Assembly: GCA_947478465.1 (NCBI GenBank)
Contig: CANJWH010000018.1
Span: 1 to 50,336, forward strand
DNA length: 50,336 nt
Origin: Bacteroidota bacterium
Lineage (GTDB): Bacteria > Bacteroidota > Bacteroidia > SXHM01
Reading direction: 5' to 3'
Within the stretch, counting starts at the first letter, position 1; every line of letters starts with the position of its first letter. Both the position numbers and the translations under genes were made by a program. The notes beneath the pieces were generated by a model. That model ran no database searches, was not told the DNA's origin, and was given only the letters and a program-made list of their open reading frames with translations. Shown here in pieces: positions 35,101-43,665 of the stretch.

Positions 35101-36142
35101 CGTATTGCTGCGGACCTCCTGAACCATCTACTGCTACTCCATTATAGCAATATCCCAATCCACGCATTACATCACACCCAACAAAGTCATCTTGTGCGTA
35201 TCCTAAATCTGGATCAACCCATTGAGCAAAATATGTATTGGTTAAAGTAAATGAACCACGATTTATTAACTCATAGTTATAAAATGTCATATTGTTAATC
35301 TCATCGTTGGTCGCGAAGGCAAATGCTTGCGAACGGATTTCCATACCAATAGCATCAGCGCCTGTTTCTGTATGAATATTTCCTTTATCATTAAATACCC
35401 ACCATAAGGTTTCATCACCAAATAATCTTATATCACGTGTAGTACGACAATCAACATCTCCAATTAAATCATATTTAGGATAATCTCCTCCTGTTTCAGG
35501 ATTATAATCACCACTTCCGTCAGAATCATAAAACGGAGCTAAATAATAATCTTGACCCAATGTTACATCACCATGAGCAGGCCAATCAAGAATTGAAGAT
35601 GGAATTGTATAACCGGGGAACAACTCAGCCTGAAGTGCAGGGTCATTCATTAAGCTATACCAGCCAACAAATTCATCTACTTCTGACCTTGTAATTTTGT
35701 AAAATCTATCATATTTCGCGCATACATCAGCATCAATAGAAGCTGCTCCATCTGTAGTTAGCGGACCTGGCCAGAAGTCGTTACCTACCTGACGGAAACG
35801 TATAGCTGCAACTTTTAATTGATTGTTTACATCCACACCGCCCATCCAAAGTGAACCGCAGTAGAGTGAGTGTTTTCCTGAACCTTTAGGAACTTCATAA
35901 CGCGCATTACCAATTAAATCCCACCATTTATCAGCACCTGTGTAGATTACAGTTTTAACATTATTCAATGATAATTCCAATCCTGTTGTAGGAGGAACAC
36001 AACCCGCTGAAACCGATTGAGGTGAACTTGTTTTGCCACTGTTATCATTCACTCCATGAGTTTTTTCAGCATAACTTTTACTGAAAAATAACATAAGCGC
36101 AAAAACTGCGACTACGAATATTGAATTTGCTTTTTTAATCAT
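32195..36142 (-). CDS. Very large exported protein with C-terminal T9SS-like sorting segment
   Basis: 1315 residues. Signal peptide MIKKANSIFVVAVFALMLFFSKSYA, then YTGADKWWDLIGNARYEVPKG and repeated polymer-like aromatic/Gly/Asp motifs (GDGVIDNERYGMRRFIYHNN, DSDGSGDYNPETGGDYPKYD). The C-terminus carries INVVPNPYYAYSGYE and VVSIYTVNGTLIRQF, which resembles FlgD-like/T9SS sorting sequence, and ends in ALRPVDLDSF. Role unknown; probably surface-exposed or secreted cargo of the neighbouring PorV-type protein. It lies 38 bp before that gene and 26 bp after the TonB receptor gene on the same strand, which suggests an operon. Confidence 0.78.
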   Translation of the reverse strand: MIKKANSIFVVAVFALMLFFSKSYAEKTHGVNDNSGKTSSPQSVSAGCVPPTTGLELSLNNVKTVIYTGADKWWDLIGNARYEVPKGSGKHSLYCGSLWMGGVDVNNQLKVAAIRFRQVGNDFWPGPLTTDGAASIDADVCAKYDRFYKITRSEVDEFVGWYSLMNDPALQAELFPGYTIPSSILDWPAHGDVTLGQDYYLAPFYDSDGSGDYNPETGGDYPKYDLIGDVDCRTTRDIRLFGDETLWWVFNDKGNIHTETGADAIGMEIRSQAFAFATNDEINNMTFYNYELINRGSFTLTNTYFAQWVDPDLGYAQDDFVGCDVMRGLGYCYNGVAVDGSGGPQQYGANPPAVGIDFFEGPYQDNDNFDNAYGIGPNEALNGLGYGDGVIDNERYGMRRFIYHNNAGGGGNPAQTDPSTGTDHYNYLRGIWLDNTVMCYGGTGHPSGGGNSSVPAQFMFPGDTDPLGWGTNGNVQASWTEESSGNVPYDRRFMQSAGPFTLDPGAVNDITVGAVWARATSGGAYASVEKLRLVDDKAQALFQNCFKVLNGPDAPDVSIVELDKELIIAISNRPTSNNYNEGYEEIDPFIISPPGETYDNVFRFEGYQIFQVADATVSVADLHDPDKARLVAQCDVENFDTLGNPISQLINFEFSDDLSSNIPTEEVNGENKGIRHTFQILNDEFAAGDRRLVNHKKYYYIAIAYAYNNYKKYDQSDPLQLDGQKKPYKAGRKSVTGAIKVNTGIPHINSPQDGGTILNSVYGTGPKLKRIEGTGNGGNAADLTPETVTEILANGKAENPVYNNGRGPVAIKIYNPLNVPNANFTFKMLDTTGGTLDDAYWSLKNDDSGEEVFATSNISVENEQIIPDWGMSVTLKQVLEPDDDETNGNEYIESSVDFTNYRQIWLTSVTDADGASAFNWIRSGSTSDDANPENNDYGDKGQFYEQVIGGTWAPYKLASQEDGVASPTWKKFKVLNKLENLHSVDVVLTADKSKWTRCPVVEVADDGLPTIGGSRKMDLRQSPSVNQDGNPDGSGTLGMGWFPGYAVNIETGERLNIMFGENSFLAQDRGTDMIWNPTSHTRDFLNTYFGGGHYIYIMGHNGDSGNDSPAYDEGAWIYQRLSSNNYTPSDIDKRNVYKDVMWVSMPLGVDDKALLACDVSYKIRVTRPYRKGFNNATWEAGSPQNGNLPMYTFNTGDLFTVNDDLTAAEDALNLINVVPNPYYAYSGYEVNQLSSTVKITNLPQKCVVSIYTVNGTLIRQFKKDEPKTSIDWDLKNTTGIPIAGGIYLIHINVDGVGEKVIKFFGALRPVDLDSF

Positions 36143-36168
36143 TTTATCTGAATTATTCGTTTAATAGC

Positions 36169-39100
36169 TTAGAAGTTAAACATCATTCCTAATCTTATTC
36201 TGCGCGGCTGACTGTAATTATCAGGATTGTTTATAGCAATAGCATACAAATCGCGGAAACTCTGTTCATCATTTTGTGAAGCAATATTGTTTTGGAACTG
36301 AGCTGCTGCAAGATATCCATCATCATTAGGGTTACCTGTTTTACGATAAACACTTATGATGTTTTTAGTATTAAGGATGTTCTGAACCTGCAAATAGATG
36401 GTAAGGTTAGCCGGTTTCTTTTTGCCTTCTTTTTTACCAAAATTAAGCGGAATATCTTTATCCAAACGAGCATCAATTTTAAACTGCCATGGTAAACGTG
36501 AACCGTTTAATGATCCGTCAATACGTGTACCTCCGCCTCCAAATGATGGAAGTATAGAACGAGTATATGGTGTACCTGAACCTGCACGGGCAATAATATT
36601 CAAACCAGTATTTGAAAAAATATTGAGTTTGCCAATTCGCGGACCGTTATATTCTTTTCCTGATTTAAAGCGGTAGTCAAGCGTAACAACAATGTTATGG
36701 CGTTGGTCAAAATTCAATGGCTGAATAGTTCTAAGGTTACCAAAACCAGAGTTTACAAGACTTAGTCCTGTAGTAGCATTAGAACCTGTTCCATCAGCAA
36801 ACTGCAAAGTATAACTTGCGCGCATCCATATATTTCCTGTTCTGCGCAAATCATAGCTTAAAGAAAGACCTTTTACTGTTCCAAAGTCAAGGTTACCATA
36901 GGTTGTGTAGGTTCTTGGATAAGCCTCAAGAATTCTTTGTGTCTGAATCAGATTTCTTAACTCTCTGTAAAATGCAGAGAATTTAATTGCTGAATTACTG
37001 TTTAACTTTTGTTGGAAACCCAATTCATAATCAATAGTTTTTTCAGGTTTAAGATCTGGGTTATTTAATACAGAAGATGAACGATTTTCAATAAACAGAT
37101 AATCAGTAGGATCAAGCCTGTTACCTGAAACCGGGCGTTTAGTCAACACATCATAGTGAGCAAAGAACAAAGCATCTTCCGAAATAGGGAAAGAGAAAGA
37201 GATACGCGGCATAATATTGGTCTGCGGCTGATAATCTTTAAATGCTTTAGAACTTACAATATTATCAGATGGATCTACCAGATAAGGAGCAATTCCGCTA
37301 CCAGTTCTTAACACAGTTGGGTCTGTAATCACAGCACCATCTGCATTATACCATGTTCTGCCACTGCGATATCCAACAATTGCAGTAGGGCTGTTAATAT
37401 CGTTTACATAAACAACATAATCATCACCAATATTTGTAGGATGGGTAACATTATTTCCACCAATTTCAGAAACCTCACCTGCTTTTTTGGTATCAAACAA
37501 TGAGAATTGATCTTTTAATACTTTTTGATTAGCATCATAACGGTCAACACGAACACCTACGTTAAAGATAAGATCTTTGAAAGCAAATTTATCCTGAATA
37601 TATCCAGCAAGGTAAGTAGGCTGAAAAGGGGCAATTTGTCTTTTATAATTTCCGAATTCGTCTTTAGCAGTAAAAAAATCATCAAAGCTTGGCTTATCGG
37701 TTAATTTTTTTCCGGTATGGTCAAAACCATAATAAGAAACATAATTGTTACCATTATTAAGCAACTCATCTGCGCTGAAGTAATTAATATTCATCTGACT
37801 TGGAGAATAACTGTCAAGGTCAATGTAATCAAGTCCGTTGGTTGGTAAACCAAGAGACTGACGAAGATTATAGTCAAAGAAAGATTGGTCAGCACCGTTA
37901 AATAAACGAGGATAATTGATAGTGTCCTGAAATACTCCGTTTACAAATACTGGTTGTGGATTAGTAACATCAATTTCTGAAATATGGAAATTTGTTAATT
38001 GTCTGGCCAAAGTCCATAATCCAACTGGTGAGTATCCAACAAACCTGTCTGTTCTCTGCTCGTATTCAAAACCAAGTGTAAATGCATGGTTTTTCAAATC
38101 CACAGAACCCAGAGCTGTTACCCTTAAAGAAGTATTATCAGTTTTTGAATAGCCATTATATTGAGAACCTGTGTTATTCCATAATCCATAAACGCTACCT
38201 GGTGATTGACCATTAATCAAACCACCTTTGTTTCCAATCTGAAAAAGATTTTCGTAATTATTTTGAGCATTAGGATTTTGATCGTAAAACTGAGAAGTAT
38301 AATTAGCTGTAGTAGGGTTGATATCTGAAGGAGTGAACTCAACAAGTGTATCAGCAAAACCATTTAACACTCGCCCGAACAAACCTGTTGCAGTATCAAT
38401 ACCAAATCCATATGTAGGCACTGTGTAGGTTTTAAATTTCCCTATGTAACCATAATCAAACAAATTGTCTTTGTGATCAGGATCCTGAACAGTTTGTAAT
38501 ACTTTAGTATAGTCAACCTGAATGGTGTAATATGCATTGCTGATCCCACCCTTTTTACCCTCTTTAGGTTCTTTTGCATTAAAACGTTGGGTAAATCTTC
38601 CGAAAGCACGAATAGTATTGTTAATTACCTGACCATTGTTTACAGTATTGAACAAAGCATTCCCATAGTCATAAATCTTACTTTCATTAAGCGCCATTGA
38701 ACCACCAACAGTAAGGTTAGTTGTTCCCGAAGTGCTCAAATCAATTTTACCGGAAATATTCATGTCTTTGCGCGCTACGTTCTGGCGAGCTGCAATTTTT
38801 TCAAGATGGTCATTTTTATGAATAAAAGCTGAATTTTGGTATGAACCACCAGTTGTTAACCCAGAAGGACGGATTGGATTTTGTTCCAAGTATTTAAGTA
38901 CTTCATCCTTTGTCTTATAAATTCCAATAGCCGAAGGATCAGGATCTTTCTGATAAGTTCCCTCTGCCGAAAGAAAGAAACCAAACAAAGGTTTTTTCTG
39001 ACCTTCATTCTGCTTGTCTTTTATCATTACCAAAGGACCAGAAAGGTTTAGGGCTCCCAGATTATAACCAAAATTATCTAAGTATTGAGAGGTTACTAAC

Positions 39101-39801
39101 TCAGCACCACCATAGAATTGACGAGAAGGACCTTTGGTTGTAATAGATATTACACCACCTGTTGCATCACCAAACTGTGCAGGCAATCCACCAGTTACTA
39201 CAGTTACCTGCTCAATAGCTGATTGAGGAATTGCAGAAGAACCACGCACACGAACTCCATCAATATAAGTATCGGTTGCCTCACCTCGTGAACCACGTAT
39301 ACTCCCTACTTCACCATCCTGAGAATATACACCCGCAACAGTAGTAGCTACTGACTCTGCTGTTCTTCCAGGCATTTTTACAATATCCTGAGAGGTGATG
39401 GTAGTTTCAGAACCACCATCCTGTTTGATAAGAGGCACTTCGTATTCAACAACAGTTGCAGTTCCAAGTTGAACCCCCAGGGTTATTTTAAAATCCTGGA
39501 AAGTGATTTTACTATCGCTTACCTGCACATTATTTACCTGCGAGGTTGAATAACCTACCATTGAAACTTTAACAGTAAATCTTCCCGGAGAAATAGGTTT
39601 GATAGTATAGTTACCATCAAAATCAGTAAGGGTTCCGGTAACCAGCGTTCCGTTAAGTTCAACTACTACGTTGGCGAATGGAAGAGGCTCGCCTTTATCG
39701 TCTGTAACTTTACCTTTTAGTGTTCCTGTTCCGATTTGCGCAGTGGCTGCAAAACCAAAAACAAGAAGGGTCAACGCCAGTGAAAGTAATTTTTTCTGCA
39801 T
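36169..39801 (-). CDS. TonB-dependent receptor with carboxypeptidase-like regulatory domain
   Basis: 1210 residues. Signal peptide KKLLSLALTLLVFGFAATAQ; N-terminal carboxypeptidase-regulatory-like domain (GTLKGKVTDDKGEPLPFANVVVEL... DGNYTIKPISPGRFTVKVS) at about 25-115; plug domain with TITSQDIVKMPGRTAESVATTVAGVYSQDGEVGSIRGSRG...TYIDGVRVRG at about 130-235; a long 22-strand barrel to the end RRIRLGMMFNF. It is energised by TonB and imports an unidentified substrate over the outer membrane. The SusC-like N-terminal extension is typical, but no SusD partner follows; the large exported protein does instead. The upstream region has a plausible sigma promoter. Confidence 0.93.
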   Translation of the reverse strand: MQKKLLSLALTLLVFGFAATAQIGTGTLKGKVTDDKGEPLPFANVVVELNGTLVTGTLTDFDGNYTIKPISPGRFTVKVSMVGYSTSQVNNVQVSDSKITFQDFKITLGVQLGTATVVEYEVPLIKQDGGSETTITSQDIVKMPGRTAESVATTVAGVYSQDGEVGSIRGSRGEATDTYIDGVRVRGSSAIPQSAIEQVTVVTGGLPAQFGDATGGVISITTKGPSRQFYGGAELVTSQYLDNFGYNLGALNLSGPLVMIKDKQNEGQKKPLFGFFLSAEGTYQKDPDPSAIGIYKTKDEVLKYLEQNPIRPSGLTTGGSYQNSAFIHKNDHLEKIAARQNVARKDMNISGKIDLSTSGTTNLTVGGSMALNESKIYDYGNALFNTVNNGQVINNTIRAFGRFTQRFNAKEPKEGKKGGISNAYYTIQVDYTKVLQTVQDPDHKDNLFDYGYIGKFKTYTVPTYGFGIDTATGLFGRVLNGFADTLVEFTPSDINPTTANYTSQFYDQNPNAQNNYENLFQIGNKGGLINGQSPGSVYGLWNNTGSQYNGYSKTDNTSLRVTALGSVDLKNHAFTLGFEYEQRTDRFVGYSPVGLWTLARQLTNFHISEIDVTNPQPVFVNGVFQDTINYPRLFNGADQSFFDYNLRQSLGLPTNGLDYIDLDSYSPSQMNINYFSADELLNNGNNYVSYYGFDHTGKKLTDKPSFDDFFTAKDEFGNYKRQIAPFQPTYLAGYIQDKFAFKDLIFNVGVRVDRYDANQKVLKDQFSLFDTKKAGEVSEIGGNNVTHPTNIGDDYVVYVNDINSPTAIVGYRSGRTWYNADGAVITDPTVLRTGSGIAPYLVDPSDNIVSSKAFKDYQPQTNIMPRISFSFPISEDALFFAHYDVLTKRPVSGNRLDPTDYLFIENRSSSVLNNPDLKPEKTIDYELGFQQKLNSNSAIKFSAFYRELRNLIQTQRILEAYPRTYTTYGNLDFGTVKGLSLSYDLRRTGNIWMRASYTLQFADGTGSNATTGLSLVNSGFGNLRTIQPLNFDQRHNIVVTLDYRFKSGKEYNGPRIGKLNIFSNTGLNIIARAGSGTPYTRSILPSFGGGGTRIDGSLNGSRLPWQFKIDARLDKDIPLNFGKKEGKKKPANLTIYLQVQNILNTKNIISVYRKTGNPNDDGYLAAAQFQNNIASQNDEQSFRDLYAIAINNPDNYSQPRRIRLGMMFNF

Positions 39802-39850
39802 GTGCCTGATGTTATTTTAATGAGGGTTTATCCTTTTTTTTAGGGGGGCT

Positions 39851-39881
39851 AAAAGTATGTTTTTTAGTTTTCAAAGCCAAA
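39851..39881 (-). promoter_or_regulatory. Putative promoter of the TonB-receptor operon
   Basis: TTTG (39878-39881) and TACTTTT-A (39851-39857) on the minus strand with a 20-nt spacer. The -33 element is exact and the -7 box has one mismatch to TAnnTTTG. It is 50 nt upstream of the start codon. Confidence 0.35.
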
Positions 39882-39917
39882 ATTTGTGAATTTTTTGTTA
39901 ACAAATGTTAAAGCACC

Positions 39918-40460
39918 CTACACAGCCCAAGCAGGGCGCTTTAATATCTCACTGTAAATAATGGCCTTTTCAATATCAAAATCTTTAAAAACAGGTGACG
40001 TTTCTTTGACTTCTTCTGTATATGGCACTTCTTTTATTCCTTCTTTTTCAGCTATGCTGTGTGCAGCGGTTTGTTCTGAGTAATTTATCGAGTTAAATTG
40101 TTCGTATTTTGATGCTTCAGCTTCTTCATCAACAGCATCCTCTAAAGTCTTGTACTTTCCAAATTCATAATTATCAACCGGATTCATGGCCTTACCTTCC
40201 TGACTTTGACCTTCCTGTGTTTCGTAAACAGGTTGTATGGTTGGCTTAGTGTTTTCATAAACAGGAGCAGGTTTTGTTTGTTCAGTTTTCCCAAGCATCT
40301 CTTCCAGCATTTTTCTGATGTCTGGCTCGGCATCAGGACGCGCTGTTGTTTCGTCAACAGTTTTGCCTTTGCTCTTTGCCTTTTTTGCACCCGAAACAAA
40401 ACTGTAAATAATGTAACCTACAATTGCTATTACATATATTACATCACCTATACTATCCAT
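39918..40460 (-). CDS. Membrane-anchored protein of unknown function
   Basis: 180 residues. One N-terminal TM segment (GDVIYVIAIVGYIIYSFVSGA, about 5-25), a basic patch (KKAKSKGKT), then an acidic, Glu-rich and probably disordered cytoplasmic tail with EPDIRKMLEEMLGK at about 47-58. The last 20 residues (FKDFDIEKAIIYSEILKRPAWAV) are conserved-looking, with AIIYSEILKRP as the anchor. Proteins with this N-terminal TM and C-terminal EILKRP signature are common in Bacteroidota and uncharacterised (recalled). It is separate from the TonB receptor operon. Confidence is moderate because only the overall design supports it. Confidence 0.75.
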   Translation of the reverse strand: MDSIGDVIYVIAIVGYIIYSFVSGAKKAKSKGKTVDETTARPDAEPDIRKMLEEMLGKTEQTKPAPVYENTKPTIQPVYETQEGQSQEGKAMNPVDNYEFGKYKTLEDAVDEEAEASKYEQFNSINYSEQTAAHSIAEKEGIKEVPYTEEVKETSPVFKDFDIEKAIIYSEILKRPAWAV

Positions 40461-40601
40461 AATGTTTGTGATTTAGAAATTTGTGACTGATTTTTTTTAA
40501 CCGACTGCGAATATAGTTTTATTATTTGCCGGTAAATTTAGAGATGAAAACAAAGGTCTCGGAGAAATGTTTAGGCTATTTTATACAAGTCTAAATTGTT
40601 T

Positions 40602-41987
40602 TTAATGTTCAAGACTAATATTCTCATCGCCTCTTCGATAGGGTAAAAATGTGATGATAAATTGAAACATCTCATCGGTAGTGCGCATACTTGTATTGCG
40701 TTCGCCCACCTGACGTGGCGGTGAAAATGGATTGTTAGGATTTGAAGTTGTATTATCAAAAACAGCTTCGGCACAAATGCGCGAACCTTTAGGAATAATA
40801 ACCGGCTTTTTATAGGTATAAAAATACTGCCAGCGAAAATCCCATTTATTGATTCTTACAAGTGGAATGGTATCGCCATTTGGTTTAATAGCATAGCCTT
40901 TAAAAGACTTGCCCAACAGGTGTAAATGAGGATTAACAGTAAGCAATGATATTTTTTCTGTGGTAGTAATTTCTGTTGAAAATGAGCTTACTTCATCAGG
41001 CGGAATTTGAAGAGGAGGTAGAACTTCTGAAACACCAAGTGTTCCCAATATCAATTCGTTTGTGGGGCGTTTGGGTGGTTTGTTTCCAAAATAAACTTTA
41101 ATAACACTTTGATCTGAATCACTTACAGGCGTTGGGCCGTAATGCAAATCCTTTAAAAGAAAAGCCCCTTTTTTACTCATACGATAGCCGCCAATACCCT
41201 CCGGATAAACAGTGCTTATAACCCCGGGAAGATAATTAATAACAGAAGGTGTAAGGGCAGGGAATGTGCCATCATCATTTTGCAAGCCAAGTCGCTGATA
41301 AATCAAAATCTGATCGGTATCCATATTCATCTCAACCAAATGCTCCCCATCCGAAACATTTTTCTTTTTGCCTTCAGGATACGAAACCAGGTGCCCGTTC
41401 ATATGGTGTAACAACTTGCGATTTCCGGGAACAAACTCAATGGCGCGGATAAAAGTATCATGCGCAATTTCATAGGGCAATTTTGCAATCATAAATTTGT
41501 CTGCATTATCACCTTTGATGAAAAAAGATTTAGTCATTTTTAAAATCAAGTCTGGTTTTTCGTGAATAGAATCAACAAAAAATTCAGGGGATTTTGGAAT
41601 ATTATTTTCATCACCAAGTGGCGCACCACTCTCAGCCCAAAGCTGCAATGCTTGTAATTCACTTTGGGTTAAAACAAACTCATCGCAAAAACGCGAATAG
41701 GCTGTATCTGCAGGCCATGGTGGCATATAGCCATCTTTGGTTACAGCAGCAATAAGGTCGGCATGCTTTGAAATCTCTTCGTAGGTAACAAATGAATAGC
41801 CACCTGCCTCGCCTGAACGGTGACAGGGTGTACAATTTTTGTAAACGATTGAAGCAATTCTGTTAGTAAAGGTTGGCTGCTCTGAGTTATTACACGAGCT
41901 AAGAAAAACAACTAAGACAAAAAGGAAACAAAGGAATACGGGAAAACCTTTTTTGAAATTTTGTTTCTCTTTGATAAAAAAAATCAT
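40602..41987 (-). CDS. Lipoprotein with c-type heme motif and copper-monooxygenase-like C-terminal domain
   Basis: 461 residues. Lipobox FLSSC (Cys about 32) and heme-attachment CTPCH at about 53-57, followed by WPADT and LQLWAESGAP, typical of small cytochrome c domains. The rest (about 150-460) resembles PHM-like copper type II monooxygenase folds: LLHHMNGHLVS, DLHYGP, and NPHLHLLGKSFKGYA with possible Cu-binding His. The His set is shorter than in peptidylglycine monooxygenases, so activity is uncertain. It overlaps the TerC gene stop by 4 bp (ATGA), which suggests co-translation. Probably faces the periplasm. Confidence 0.72.
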   Translation of the reverse strand: MIFFIKEKQNFKKGFPVFLCFLFVLVVFLSSCNNSEQPTFTNRIASIVYKNCTPCHRSGEAGGYSFVTYEEISKHADLIAAVTKDGYMPPWPADTAYSRFCDEFVLTQSELQALQLWAESGAPLGDENNIPKSPEFFVDSIHEKPDLILKMTKSFFIKGDNADKFMIAKLPYEIAHDTFIRAIEFVPGNRKLLHHMNGHLVSYPEGKKKNVSDGEHLVEMNMDTDQILIYQRLGLQNDDGTFPALTPSVINYLPGVISTVYPEGIGGYRMSKKGAFLLKDLHYGPTPVSDSDQSVIKVYFGNKPPKRPTNELILGTLGVSEVLPPLQIPPDEVSSFSTEITTTEKISLLTVNPHLHLLGKSFKGYAIKPNGDTIPLVRINKWDFRWQYFYTYKKPVIIPKGSRICAEAVFDNTTSNPNNPFSPPRQVGERNTSMRTTDEMFQFIITFLPYRRGDENISLEH

Positions 41988-42715
41988 TCTGACTTTTTTC
42001 GCATTCTGAGATTCAGCATCTCAACAAACAAAGCAAACGCAATTGAAAAATAAACATAGCCTTTAGGCACTTCAACCTGAAATGCATCCAATACTAACAA
42101 CATACCTATCATTAGCAGAAACGATAATGCAAGCATTTTTACGGTTGGATGATTATTCACAAAATTGCTCACGTTTTCAGAGAAAGCAAGCATAATCAAC
42201 ATAGCAATAATTACAGCTGCAATCATAATTTCAAGGTGCTGTGTCAATCCAACTGCAGTAAGAATTGAATCAAACGAAAAAACAACATCCAATAATACAA
42301 TCTGAGTTATTGCCGAATTAATGGTAAGCGGTTTTGTTTTTTTGACAGCTTTCTCTTTTTCACCTTCAATTTTTCCATGTATTTCAGTTGTACTTTTACT
42401 CATCAGAAATAAACCTCCAATAAATAAAATCAAATCGCGGATACTGATTTCATTAGCCTCTTGAGACAAGAAACTGAAAGGCAAAGTAAACAATGCTTCA
42501 CTTGCACTTGCAAGCCATGAAATTCCGGCCAGCAAACCAACACGCATGACTAATGCAAGCAGCAGACCAATTGTTCTTGCTCTTTTCTGCTGGCTTTTCG
42601 GAAGCTTTCCGGCAACAATGGAAATGAAAATTATATTATCAATTCCCAGAACTATTTCAAGGAAAGTTAATGTAAGAAGACTTACTAATGCAGCTGTTGT
42701 AAAAATTTCGGACAT
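41984..42715 (-). CDS. TerC-family integral membrane protein
   Basis: 243 residues, several hydrophobic helices and conserved TerC segments: LTFLEIVLGIDNIIFISIVAGKLP (TM1, with the Glu-Asn-Asp charge pair inside the membrane), RARTIGLLLALVMRVGLL, IRDLILFIGGLFLMSKST and VVFSFDSILTAVGL. The family exports or balances metal ions (Mn or tellurite resistance context). Overlaps the downstream lipoprotein gene by 4 bp. A TAGTTTTG box lies 17 nt before the ATG. Confidence 0.9.
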   Translation of the reverse strand: MSEIFTTAALVSLLTLTFLEIVLGIDNIIFISIVAGKLPKSQQKRARTIGLLLALVMRVGLLAGISWLASASEALFTLPFSFLSQEANEISIRDLILFIGGLFLMSKSTTEIHGKIEGEKEKAVKKTKPLTINSAITQIVLLDVVFSFDSILTAVGLTQHLEIMIAAVIIAMLIMLAFSENVSNFVNNHPTVKMLALSFLLMIGMLLVLDAFQVEVPKGYVYFSIAFALFVEMLNLRMRKKSE

Positions 42716-42732
42716 GGTTATATTTTGTGCCG

Positions 42733-42740
42733 CAAAACTA
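42733..42740 (-). promoter_or_regulatory. -7 box TAGTTTTG of the terC-type gene
   Basis: Exact TAnnTTTG followed by C on the minus strand, 17 nt before the ATG at 42715. Confidence 0.55.
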
Positions 42741-42782
42741 ATCAGAAATTCTTTGCTTTATTTGTAGTTAAATATTTATCAG

Positions 42783-43646
42783 ATGTCAGAAACCCTGGAA
42801 CACAAATTTGCCAACGTTAACGGCATTCGCCTTCACTATGTAGAACAAGGCAAAGGCGAACTTGTAATTTTACTACACGGCTGGCCGGAATTTTGGTATT
42901 GCTGGCGCAAACAAATTCCCGAACTGGCAAAATATTTTCATGTGGTTGCACCAGATTTGCGTGGTTTTAATGAATCGGATAAACCGGCAAGTGTAGGTGC
43001 ATACAAAATAGAAACGGTCACTAAAGACATTGTTGAACTTATTGAAAAAACAGGCCACAAAAAAGCAACTATTATTGCTCATGACTGGGGTGGTTCTGTT
43101 GGTTACGAACTTGGCATGAATTATCCGGAGAAGCTGAATAAACTCATCATCCTTAACTCACCACATCCCTCGGTGATGAAGAAGAATCTGATGACAAATC
43201 CAAAACAACGCAAGAGAAGCAGCTATATGTTTTTCTTTCAAATCCCTTTGCTGCCCGAGTTGTTTATGAAACTTACCCTGCGCAAAACACTTACAAAATC
43301 ATTTCGCGGATGGGCATATAACAAAGCGCAATTTCCAGATGATGTGATTGAAGAATACGTAAAAGCATTCAGAAAAAAAGGCGCAATGCGCGGAGGACTA
43401 AACTGGTACCGTGCAGCTTTCCGCAGTTGGAAAGAAGACAACAAAAAAGAGAAAAAAAAAGTTTCCGTTCCTACCTTAATCATTTGGGGCGAAAATGATA
43501 AAGCACTTGGCAAAGAACTTACTTACAATATGGAAAAATATTTCAAGTCACCTTTTGAAATAAAATACATCAGTAATTGTAGCCATTGGGTGCAGAATGA
43601 ATATCCTGCACTGGTGAATAAATATATTCTGGATTTTCTGAAGTAA
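42783..43646 (+). CDS. Alpha/beta hydrolase (epoxide hydrolase/haloalkane dehalogenase-like)
   Basis: 287 residues. Oxyanion motif LLHGWPEFWYCWRKQIPEL, then VAPDLRGFNESDKP and nucleophile elbow AHDWGG, where Asp replaces the usual Ser, as in epoxide hydrolases and dehalogenases. Late acid/His part is PTLIIWGENDKALG and NCSHWVQNEYP. A cap domain lies between (about 140-215). Substrate not predictable. The start codon follows the divergent TerC gene by 67 bp; the order suggests independent promoters. The next gene is 20 bp downstream. Confidence 0.9.
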   Translation: MSETLEHKFANVNGIRLHYVEQGKGELVILLHGWPEFWYCWRKQIPELAKYFHVVAPDLRGFNESDKPASVGAYKIETVTKDIVELIEKTGHKKATIIAHDWGGSVGYELGMNYPEKLNKLIILNSPHPSVMKKNLMTNPKQRKRSSYMFFFQIPLLPELFMKLTLRKTLTKSFRGWAYNKAQFPDDVIEEYVKAFRKKGAMRGGLNWYRAAFRSWKEDNKKEKKKVSVPTLIIWGENDKALGKELTYNMEKYFKSPFEIKYISNCSHWVQNEYPALVNKYILDFLK

Positions 43647-43653
43647 TACTTCA

Positions 43654-43661
43654 TACTTTTG
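43654..43661 (+). promoter_or_regulatory. -7 box TACTTTTG
   Basis: Exact TAnnTTTG followed by C, ending 4 nt before the ATG of the methyltransferase at 43666. A near-leaderless start in the gap behind the hydrolase gene. Confidence 0.55.
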
Positions 43662-43665
43662 CGCC

